DNA from: Calamus simplicifolius | Taxonomy: Eukaryota; Streptophyta; Magnoliopsida; Arecales; Arecaceae | DNA: 64,000 nucleotides | Direction of reading: 5' to 3' | Assembly (NCBI GenBank): GCA_900491605.1 | Contig: UESW01004572.1 | Coordinates: forward strand, 447,785 to 511,784 | Translations under genes and position numbers: made by a program | The notes under the pieces: generated by a model | Database searches by the model: none | What the model was told of the DNA's origin: nothing | What the model saw: only the letters and a program-made list of their open reading frames with translations | Shown: piece by piece, positions 55,001 through 64,000 of the stretch | Layout: each line of letters begins with the position of its first letter | Position numbering within the stretch: position 1 is the stretch's first letter

Positions 55001-55567
55001 GTACACAAAGGTGCAAAGGAACATAGTAATATTTGTATTCCTTTACATTGATGATATGTTGATCATCAGCAATAAGATGAAAGGCATATTAGAAACAAAG
55101 AGGTTTCTAACCTCCTCATTCAAAATGAAAGATCTTGGAAAAGTAGATATTATTTTGGGGATCAAGGTAAAACAAAATAGTGAGGGTTTTGAACTTTGTC
55201 AATCACACTATGTTGAGAAAGTGTTAGACAAGTTCAAATACCTGAAATTCAAAGAAGTAAATACTCAATTTGATCCAAGTATAAAACTTGCAAAGAATGA
55301 TGGAAGAGCTGTGGCTCAACTCAAATATAAGTGCAATCGGTTGTCTAATGTATTTGATGCAATGCACTAGACCTGATTTAGCATTTGCGGTTATTAAACT
55401 AAGTAGGTTTACTAGCAGTCCAAGTGTTAAGCATTGGAAGACAATTGGGAGAGTTTTGGATATCTTATGAAAACCAAAAATCTTTGTCTTCACCATTCAA
55501 AGTTTCCTGCTGCTTTGGAAGGATATACCGATGCAAGTTGGATATTAAGTATTGGAGATAGTAAATC
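52095..55567 (+). pseudogene. Copia element A gag-pol, left part
   Basis: gag starts at ATG 52095 (METETSIATIKLMNQNLVRL, HFEGTNFICWQDKLKF) and shifts frame near 52585. A zinc-knuckle remnant has lost spacing (CVWQTEHFARDC, 52873). The protease motif is WWYNTYATIHISYD at about 53010, where Asn and Tyr replace the D-S/T-G triad. The integrase has LWHGRLAHIGI (53417) and a shifted core, then NGLAEHKNRTLQEMINAMLM near 53859 and VWGCLAYYKN. The RT has AFWKEAIQDEMDSII, HQMDVKTAFLNGDLDEEIYM near 54784, and LYIDDMLIISNKM at about 55040 with both Asp kept. It ends in RNase H (EGYTDASW near 55518), where element B interrupts. Many stops; not functional. Confidence 0.85.
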
Positions 55568-55825
55568 TGTTGACTTTTTAACCGTTTAAAAGGTAAAAGT
55601 TTTAAAATAAAAAAATAATATAGAGGACTCATGCGAGCATTAAATGCTTGTGTGGTACGTGGGACGAACGCTCGCCAACGAACATTCCGCGCTCGCGTGG
55701 GCTTGTAACAAATGTTTGCTCACCAGCGAGCGTTCCGCGCGTCCTTTCCGCAAACGCTCGAGCGTTCATTCGAGCATTCCATAATTCTTTCCATTCAGGG
55801 AGGAACGGTCACAACGGCCAAACGA

Positions 55826-55881
<56 letters not shown>

Positions 55882-56286
55882 CAAAGAGAAAAAAAAAAAT
55901 ATATATTTTGTTTTTTGAGATCCTACTGTTGCAAGGACTTGAAGTTTTATGTCTCAACCAGCTTCTGAAAAGGTTCATTTAATTATTTTTTATTATTATA
56001 TACATTATTTTCTTTGGGCATATGAAGGTTTCATTGGATTATACTTCCACACGATCGTGCTCGTGGTAGGAGAATCGGATCGAACCGGGTCATTATACCT
56101 TGGGGACAGATCGCCTATAACTTGCACGAGGGGATGAAAACTTATCCTTAGAGCAGTGTCTAACATGCCTCGACTAGACAAGATTTTCTTTTATATTTTA
56201 TTTATATTTTGTATTTAAATTTTTAGATTAAATCTCTAACATTTTCTAGGAAGGATTTTTTGCAAAAACAAAATAATTTTCTAACA
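55568..56286 (+). repeat. 5' LTR of copia element B
   Basis: 719 bp. It contains several GAACGCTCG and CGAGCGTTC elements, including the 14-bp palindrome AACGCTCGAGCGTT at 55753, and (AT)n(GT)7 at 55829-55880. The end TTTTCTAACA is shared with the 3' LTR. Confidence 0.85.
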
Positions 56287-56697
56287 GCTAAGGACAAGTT
56301 TTTCTATCACTAGAAATTGCTAGATTTTTATTATAAGTTATTAAAAAAAATTCCTTACTTTTAAATCGGTGCAGAAGCCTTAGAATTTGTTAAAAAAAAG
56401 AAGTGTTTTGAATTTAAAATTTAAAATTTAAAATTCAAATTTGAAATTCAAATTTGAAATTTGAAAATCAAAAATTAAAAAAAATTGAAACTCAAATTCA
56501 AATTTGAACTATTTGAGTTAATTTTGCTTAGTGGTTATCTTATTATTGCAAGTAGTTTCTAGATTTAAATTTTTGAATTTAAATTAAAAATCTAGAAATA
56601 TATGAAAAATTACTAATTTAAAAGATTCAAACTATAAGGCTAAACCTTTATCTTTTTGTTGTGTAGAATGAATTAAGCAACCAACTCACTCAAAAAA

Positions 56698-59600
56698 TGG
56701 GTTCTGATGATCTTAGTACAATCAAACCTGAAAAGTTTAATGGATTATTCTTTAGAAGGTGGCAAAGCCAAGTGAAATACTGCGTACCACTTTAGGCTTA
56801 TTTTCTGCCATAAAATTACCAGATCTCAAATCCAATACTCAACCAAGTTCTTCAGTATAGTTGATACTTTCTCTTCATCAATATCAAAAACACCTCAAGA
56901 AATAGATTTTCATTGTAGACATGGAATTTTAAGTGCTCTATCTGATAATCTTTATGATGTATATCTTCATACTAAAACTGCTAAGGAATTATGGGATGTC
57001 CTTGAGGCTGAATATGGGATGAATAATGATGGTCTAGATCGATTCACTATCTCAAAATTTCGAAAGTATGTAATGGTAGATTCCAAACCTATTAGTATTC
57101 AAATACATGAATTCCAAGATTTTCTTAGAAAGTCTAAGTTGACTGGCTGTAGTTTTTCTAAAAACTATAAGGTCCAAGCCTTAGTAGATGCCCTTCCACC
57201 TTCTTGATCATCCTTTACACGAGAGCTAAGCCATAAGCAAGGTAACTTGATCCTAACAGAAATGATTAACTCTATTAGGATTGAAGAAGAATACCGGCTT
57301 AAGCTTAATCAAAATCAAAAGATCGATTTTGGACCTAAAATCCATTTGACCGAATCAAATCCAACTCCAAATCAATTCAAACCTAGGGAAAAGAATTTTA
57401 AGAAGAAAAAATTTCAATCTAGATCCAACCAATCATATAAACCTCCTCAAAACCAACCAAACTAGAACCGACCGAATTAGAAGTCAAAAATTATAAAGGC
57501 ACATTTTGCTTTGTATATGAAGGACAAATCATGTGGCAAAGGACTGCTACCATCGAAAGACTGAACCATTAAGGAAATCATCTAAACCACAAGTTAACGT
57601 AGTCGAGAGTGGTGCTGAGCCTTCTTTCAGGTCGATAAATTCAAAATCCTTAATTAACTCAACTCAACCTTCTTGTGATTGGTGGCTTGATTCAGGAGCT
57701 GATGTACATGTTTGTTTTGATTGCTCTTGGTTCTCCACCTTTCAGGAATCAAGTAGAGGAGGTGTAATACTTGGGAATAACTCTTCAGCACAAGTGCTTG
57801 GAAAAGGTCAAGTGAACCTAAAGATGACATCTGAAAAAATCCTGGTCATTCACAAAGTGTTGTTCGTCCCTAGTGTTAGAAGAAATTTGATTAGTGGATC
57901 CTCCTTATATCTAGAGGATATAAAATTGTTCTAGAGTCAAATAAAGTTGTAATTACTCATAATAGTTTGTAGGTAAAGCTTTATTTGTGAAGGTCTTTTC
58001 AAATTAAATGTATCCTCTAAGTTATATAATAAAAGTCCTCTTCTTTTTAATGTTGAATCTTCAAATGTTTGGCATAGTAGACTTGGTCATGTGAATTTTG
58101 ATCGTATTCATTATATGACAAATCTTAATCTAATTCCTAAAGTTCATATTGATAGAAAGTTCAAATGTGAGATTTGTATTCAAGCCAAGATGCCAAGAAA
58201 ACCTTTTAAATCAGTAAATAGGAGTTCAACACTTCTTGAATTAGTCATAGCGATGTATGTGACTCTACCAAGTTTCCTACACGGGGAGGAAGTCATTACT
58301 TTGTAACATTCATAGATGACTTCTCTCAATATTGTCACATATATTTGATAAAATCTAAGGATGAAGTATTAGATAAGTTTAAGATTTATAAGGTAGAAGC
58401 TGAAACCCAAACTGAGAAAAAGCTTAAGAAATTTAGGTCAGATCGCGGTGGTGAATATACCTCAAATGAAATGACTCTATTTTATCAAGAATATGGGGTT
58501 ATTCATGAAGTTACACCACCATACTCTCCTCAGTCCAATGGTGTAGCTGAACGAAAAAATCGTACATTAATGGATATGGTTAACTCAATGTTAATAAGTT
58601 CAGGCGTACCCAAGAACTTGTGGGGGGAAGCTCTTTAGCTGCATGTTATATTTAAATAGGATACCCTTTAAGGATAGTCCTAAAACACCTTTTGAGCTTT
58701 GGAAAGGTAGAACACCAGGCTAGATTATCTTAAAGTGTGGGGATGCTTAGCTAAGGTAGGAATACCTGAACCTAAGAGAAGAAAAATAGGACCTAAAACC
58801 GTAGATGCTATCTTTATAGGTTATTCCTTAGATAGCAGTACAAATAGGTTCCTAGTGATAAACTCTGATATAAGTGGCATCTCAAATAATACTCTTATCG
58901 AATCAAGAGATGCTACTTATTTTGAAAATGTTTTTCTTTCAAGAACCAAGTACCAAATCAACTCTTCTAATCCTTTCTTGGTTCATGATTCTTTTGAAGC
59001 TGGGTCCTCTAATGAGTCAAAGAAAAGGAAAAGATCTAATCCTGAAGGTGAACCTTCTGAACTTAGAAAAAGTTCAAGGATAAGGAAGAAAAAAGACCTT
59101 GGTGAAGGTTTCTTTACTTTCCTAGTCGAAGGCGAACCTTCTTCTTTTTCAGAGGCGATGTCTTCTCCTGATGCTCCTTTTTGGAAGGAAGCTATTCTTT
59201 CTGAATTTAATTCAATCTTACAAAATGAAACTTGGATCTTATCTGATTTACCCCTGGAAGCAAACCTTTAGGGTGTAAGTGGGTATTTAAGAAGAAATTT
59301 AGACCTGATGGTTCAATAGAAAAGTATAAGGCTAGATTAGTAGCCAAAGGGTATAACCAAAAGAAAGGGTTAGATTTCTTTGATACCTATTCTCCTGTAG
59401 CTAGAATAACAACCCTTAGATCACTTCTTGCTATTGCTTCCATTCATAAGTTAATCATTCATCAAATGGATGTGAAGACTGCGTTCCTAAATGGAGATCT
59501 TGAGGAGGAGATCTATATGGAACAGCCTGAAGGTTTTGTTGTAAAGGGACAAGAAGACAAGGTTTGTAAACTTATCAAGTCCCTTTATGGTCTTAAACAG

Positions 59601-60573
59601 GCTCCTAAACAATGGCATGAGAAATTTGATCAATTATTCTATCTTTTGGATTTCAAATCAATAATCATGATAAGTGTGTATTCTAAGATCATCGACAATG
59701 ATTGTGTAATCCTTTGCTTATATGTCGATGATATTTTAATTTTTGGAACATCTCTTGAAATTATTTCAAGTGTTAAATCTTTCCTCTCTTCTAAGTTTGA
59801 TATGAAAGATTTAGGTGAAGCGATGTAATCCTAGGGATGAAGCTTATCAAGTCCCATGAAGGGATAGCTCTCTCTCTTTCTCATTCTATAGAAAAAATGA
59901 TCAAGAAGTTTGGTTATTCCAATCTTAAATCAATATCTACTCCTTTTGATCCTAGCTTTCACCTAAAGAAAAATTTAGGTGACCCAATTAATCAATTAAA
60001 GTATTCTCAAATTATAGGATCTCTCTTGTATGTAGCAAACAGGATAAGACCTGATATTGCCTATGCTGTAGGAAGGCTTAGTAGATATAATCAAATCCTG
60101 ATCAATCTCATTGGGTAGCCTTAGAAAGAGTGTTCCGATATTTAAAGGGAACACTTAATCTCTCTTTGATGTTCACTGAATACCCTGAGGTGGTTGAGGG
60201 TTACAGTGATGCTAATTGGGTCACTGATTCTCATGATTTAAAATCAACCACTGGATATTTCTTTCTTCTTGGCGGTGCTGCTATTGCCTGGGGATCCACT
60301 AGGCAAACTATTATTTCTAGAAGCACCATGGAGGCCGAGTTGATAGCTCTGGATACCACCTGTAATGAGGCAGAGTGGATAAAATCTAATATCAGAGCTA
60401 CCTTTGGTACCTAAGCCAGTTCCAGCTATATCAATCCATTGTGATAATAAGGCCGCAATTGAACTGACAAATCAAAAGAGTACCAATAAAAAGATGAATC
60501 GCCATATACGGCTTTGTCATAAGTCTATAAGACAACATAAGAAAAATGATGTTATCTTCTTGGAATTTGTCAA
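56698..60573 (+). pseudogene. Copia element B gag-pol
   Basis: gag from ATG 56698 (MGSDDLSTIKPEKFNGLFFR) stops early and resumes (MNNDGLDRFTISKFRKYVMV, 57019). Knuckle remnant MAKDCYHRK at 57533. The protease WWLDSGADVHVCFD (57684) keeps its triad. Integrase: WHSRLGHVNFDRIHYM near 58071, FRSDRGGEYTSNEM near 58434, SPQSNGVAERKNRTLMDM near 58530. RT: HQMDVKTAFLNGDLEEEIYM near 59461, LYGLKQAPKQWHEKFD, and LCLYVDDILIF at about 59720. RNase H: EGYSDANWVTDSHDLKSTTG near 60198 and STMEAELIALD near 60325. It ends abruptly at IFLEFVN where the LTR deletion joins. About ten frameshifts or stops interrupt it. Confidence 0.87.
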
Positions 60574-60657
60574 TCCTTTCCGCGAACGCTCGAGCGTTCG
60601 CTCAAGCGTTCCGCGATTCTTTCCGTTCTGGAAGGAACGGTCAAAAAGGCCAAACGG

Positions 60658-60712
<55 letters not shown>

Positions 60713-61256
60713 GTATATATATGTATATATGTATATATATGTATATATGTATATATGTATATATGTATATATGTATATGTATGTATGTATGTATATAGGC
60801 AAAAGAAAAGAGACATTGAGATATTAAAATCTTAAAAAAATCTATTTTGTTTTTTGAGATCCTGTTGTTGCAAGAACTTGGAGTTTTGTTTCTCAACGTT
60901 GCAAGGACTTGGAGTTTTGTTTCTCAACCAGCTTCTGAAAAAAGGTTCATTTAATTATTTTTTTATTGTTATATACATTATTTTCTTTGAGCATCTGAAG
61001 GTTTCATTGGGTTACACCTTCACACGATTGTACTCGTGGTAGGAGGATCAGATCGAGCCGGGTCGTTGTACCTTGGGGACAGATCGCTTATAACCTACAC
61101 AAGGGGACAAAAACTTATCCTTAGGGCAGTGTCTAACACGCCTCGATCAGGCAAGATTTTTTTTATATTTTTTATATTTTGTATTTAAATTTTTAAATTA
61201 AATCTCAAGCATTTTCTAGGAAGGATTTTTTTCAAAAACAAAACAATTTTCTAACA
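60574..61256 (+). repeat. Truncated 3' LTR of copia element B
   Basis: Matches the 5' LTR from 55742 onward. Differences include an expanded AT/GTAT microsatellite (60661-60797) and a 31-bp tandem duplication (60867-60897, 60898-60928, starting GTTGCAAG). The first ~174 bp, the PPT and the end of pol are deleted. Confidence 0.85.
60661..60797. repeat. Compound AT/GTAT microsatellite
   Basis: (AT)n grading into GTATATAT, GTATAT and GTAT units, about 137 bp. It occupies the same LTR position as the 52-bp (AT)n(GT)n in the 5' LTR. Frames across it are artefacts. Confidence 0.95.
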
Positions 61257-61670
61257 AATCTACCCAGGTTGGATGTTTACATGGTAGAGCGACTTCTTGG
61301 AAATCCAAGAAACAAACATGTATCATGCATTCGACCATGGAGTCAAATTTATGGCTCTTGCATCAGCAAGACAAGAGGCTGAGTGGTTAAGGAATCTTCT
61401 TCTTGAAATTCCATTGGCTTATGAAAATGTATCAGCAGTGTCAATACATTGTAATAGCCACGCTACTTTAGCTAGAGCGTACAGCGAAATGTACAATGTA
61501 AAGTCTAAACATATTAGTACATGAGTATGTAAGGAAATTAATCAAGGATGGAATAATTTTACTCATATTTGTAAGATCCAATTATAATTTAGCTGATCCT
61601 TTCACTAAACCTCTTTCAAGAGACTTAGTAAAAAAGACCTCAAGTGGTATGGGTCTTAAACTCCATGATT
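61257..61670 (+). pseudogene. Copia element A RNase H, right part
   Basis: Continues the RNase H cut by element B: GWMFT, then FMALASARQEAEWLRNLLLE near 61347, VSIHCNSHATLARAYSEMYN near 61438, and ADPFTKPLSRDLVKKT-like sequence near 61590. The catalytic SxxxAE-type block is altered, and a frameshift and stops follow. This piece shows that A was intact before B entered. Confidence 0.85.
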
Positions 61671-62175
61671 AAAGATCCACCAACGATAGCAACCCAATCT
61701 AATACTAGAAAATGACTAGTTTTAGGTTCAATGGGTAAAAACAAATTGTTGATAAGTGGATGGCTCAAAGTGTCTAACTTGTGAGTGCTAGCTGTTACGA
61801 TTGGAGGGTTGAGTCTTCGAACTCTTAATGAAATTCAGTCACTGTGGACAAGTATCTGTTAGTAACAGAGATACTGGAAGTACTTCACCTATGTGAATAT
61901 TGAGATGGTGTCGTCTCAAGTGAGAGTGGAGTTTCTCTCATAAATATTCATGACATGGATAAGCACATGGCTATAAATGGTGCTAAGCGTGTGGTGTAGA
62001 AAAGAAATACTAAGGAGTGTATGTGAAGTATCACTGGTTTTGACACAAGGAATAACTGGTTCAAAGCATTTATGCTACCTGAAATTTTGTTAAAACTTTG
62101 TGATGTTTTCACTAAGGTTAGGTTCAAATCAAAAAATACCTAGCTGTATTAATTCTTCTTGTCCTTAATTTTATA
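61671..62175 (+). other. 3' untranslated region of copia element A
   Basis: Non-coding sequence between the pol stop and the 3' LTR. A clear PPT was not identified before TGTGGACTAAG. Confidence 0.5.
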
Positions 62176-62648
62176 TGTGGACTAAGCGGCGTTTAGGGAA
62201 TAGTCGTGAACTCTCTCGCGGTGATTTTCGCCTCAGAAGCCGAAGCGGCATGATGCTTCGATTCAAAATTTTTTGCCCGTTTCAAAATTTTTTTGCCTCG
62301 GATGTGTTGCAAAGTGACGCGACTCTTTGAGAATCGATGCATTTCAGGTACCAGTGCTGCGGCTCTCAATCTCTATAAATACCACACAAATCAAACCAAA
62401 AAAAATCTCAGTTCTTGTCTACAATCGAGTTTTCATTAGTGCTTTGGTGCAAACTCAATCCAGGCTTGTCGTATCCTGTGGTGTATTTGCTATTTACCAC
62501 AGAGTATTCGAGAGGGTGCAAATAACGCTTAAAGAAAGCGTTACGTGCGTGATTTAAGCCTGTCCTTATCTTCATCTCTCTCGGTCTTTATCCTTATTCT
62601 AATCATTATCTCTTTATCCTTACATCCCTTTATTCAAATTTTGCAACA
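62176..62648 (+). repeat. 3' LTR of copia element A
   Basis: 473 bp, TGTGGACTAAG to TTTTGCAACA, with TATAAATA at 62374-62381. Confidence 0.85.
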
Positions 62649-62652
62649 ATAA

Positions 62653-62880
62653 GGTGCTTAAATACAAACTTCTTCATAGCATACAGGCTCATATGGTTTG
62701 TTTGCTCCCACTTAGCATAGAAATCCTTCTACTTAGATGTGCTCTTGTTAATGGGTTTGAGAAGCTCGCTCTCACCTAGAACCAAATCAATGTCTCCAAT
62801 CCATAAGGCAAACTCTAAATCTTTTTTCTCTCTTATAATTGGAGCTAGTTAACATTTCAATTGTAGCATGTTTATTATTC
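62653..62880 (-). pseudogene. Copia element C, gag N-terminus
   Basis: The missing start of element C. On the minus strand: HATIEMLTSSNYKREKRF near 62870, an LMDWRH segment, then (out of frame) WEQTNHMSLYAMKK-like sequence up to 62653. Its continuation is at 51610 and below on the other side of element A. The Met codon is out of phase and a one-base shift follows NYK, so it is broken. Confidence 0.65.
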
Positions 62881-64000
62881 ACAGAAAATTGTTCAAAATA
62901 AAGAATACAATATATCAAAATGCGGACAATAAATAGCAAAATAGTCCTAACATAAATGATTATATGCATCTTGAGAGTCCCATTGCATCATCACAAACTC
63001 TCTTTTAGATAGAAAATATAACATACCAATGAGATCTCTCTATATGAAGTCAACCAACAAAATAAACTAACCTTCAAGAAAACTATCCTCTTTAGACAGG
63101 CAAATCCCCTAAGGCAATGCACCCTTTAACAAAAAAAAGGCTTCATAACTATCTCCAGAATTATAACACAATAACCCCTTTTAGGTAAGTGATTTTATGC
63201 TACAACCTAGGATCTTGTTACACTAATATGAAAGTTATTCTACAAGTTTCAATGAATGAAACACTTTTACAGTCAAACACCCACATCGATTTGTAAAGTC
63301 CTTCCAAACAGAAGCAACTTTACTGCCCACAACAATATGCATACATAACCAAATATATGGCTATAACCACTCAACATGGGGTACACAAACCATATGTACC
63401 TCTTTAAGTCATAACATTTAATTGCATTCGTACTATATGTCTTGAATTTAACAAACATTAATTATGTTTTATGCACATATTCTTTATATTAAGAGCACAT
63501 AAATTATTTATTGTAAATTAAGTAAAAAATACTAATTGTATTTAAACTATTAGAAAACAATAATTTACAATCAAAATAAATTTTAGAATATGGCATAAAT
63601 ATCAACAACTAAACAGCAATAATAATTAAACCACAAAGCATAAAATTAAATAAATACAATGAAAATTATTACTTTAATCAACATACTTAGATACAATTTT
63701 GGGTTGCAATCAATCTAGGCTCTTGCCTAGAAGTGGGTCCAAAATCAGAATAAGGACCATAATTGCCTCAGCCCCATAATAAGGCTCAATAAACCTTGGC
63801 CTTAGAAACGGGACTATAACTCAAAAATAGGATTCATGTCTCAAAACGAAAAGAATGAATCCAAACAGGGTCTAACTCTAGCCTTTGTCCCAAGATAGTC
63901 AAATCAACCATCCAAGACAAGTCCAAATTAAACCTTGGCCCCAAACAAGGAAAAAAATCAGGGATTTAATATATTTTCTCTTTTTTTAATAAACCTAATA
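62881..64000 (-). other. Probable 5' leader/LTR of element C; no gene
   Basis: It should contain the leader and 5' LTR of minus-strand element C. AT-rich, no coding region recognised. LTR edges could not be set because the partner LTR is not in the window. The repeated CCTTGGCC phrases near 63795-63950 are unexplained. Confidence 0.35.

Larger units (their letters stand above)
55568..61256 (+). mobile_element. Copia element B, inserted in element A
   Basis: A 5.7-kb element starting TGTTGACTTT and ending TTTTCTAACA. It splits the RNase H of element A between GDSKS and GWMFT. AATC(T) lies on both sides (55564 and 61257). The 5' LTR is 719 bp. The 3' LTR lacks its first ~174 bp, because a deletion fused the end of pol to the LTR interior at 60574. 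Both LTRs carry an AT microsatellite at the same place. Confidence 0.87.
51616..62648 (+). mobile_element. Copia element A, containing element B
   Basis: LTRs at 51616-52077 and 62176-62648 (about 90% alike by eye), with TATAAATA boxes at 51801 and 62374. AATAA lies immediately left (51611-51615) and at the right end (62648-62652), a likely target duplication. The left LTR lacks the first few bases (TGTGG) present in the right one. Without element B (55568-61256) it is about 5.3 kb. It sits inside minus-strand element C. Confidence 0.85.

Noticed and set aside
60404..60835. Frames with Tyr/Ile repeats at the end of copia element B
   Set aside because: The C-terminal half is a translation of the AT/GTAT microsatellite in the LTR.

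Overview
The window is nuclear DNA from a flowering plant. The evidence is an intron-split heat-shock-factor exon, an intron-split gene that resembles COR27, plant-type Ty3/gypsy (Tat lineage) and Ty1/copia retrotransposons, plant LINE and RTE fragments, a TRIM and MITE-like elements. Introns are long and intergenic DNA is AT-rich. A monocot with many retrotransposons, perhaps a palm, is my best guess, but the sequence alone does not prove it. There are no bacterial operons, rRNA or tRNA genes, or CRISPR arrays.

Layout. 1-845 (minus): first exon of a class-B-like heat shock factor, broken by a one-base shift in a G-run; its intron runs off the left edge. 846-5175: upstream and intergenic DNA with a TGGGCC cluster and a Tourist-like MITE. 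5176-6496: decayed 3' end of a LINE. 7000-10240: remains of an old Tat gypsy element (GC-rich minisatellite, LTR-like TATA, PBS relic, gag). 10241-12620: an element carrying a decayed ~64-bp satellite, with a second copy at 33455-34170. 14255-27160: a complete but defective Tat-lineage gypsy element with perfect GGATG target duplications. It holds LTRs built from hairpin-forming tandem repeats, gag-PR-RT-RH-aRH-INT, a ~99-bp tandem array and an antisense spliced gene with a Transposase_28-like domain. 27279-27740: a short LINE insertion with a 17-bp target duplication. 27765-34170: AT-rich repeats and tandem duplications. 34727-46613 (possibly to 48295), minus: a COR27-like gene whose third intron is about 10.9 kb and contains an RTE fragment, a TRIM, a larger RTE relic and three copies of one short non-autonomous element. 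49200-64000: three copia elements nested inside one another (C on the minus strand, A inside C, B inside A).

How the parts relate. Only two host genes are supported: the HSF (stress transcription factor) and the COR27-like gene (a cold and light responsive regulator family in Arabidopsis). Almost everything else is transposon. The retroelement coding regions are broken by many one-base shifts and stops, often at G or C runs, so none looks able to move on its own. The most unusual parts are the Tat element's antisense spliced gene and its two independent tandem-repeat systems, and the triple copia nest.
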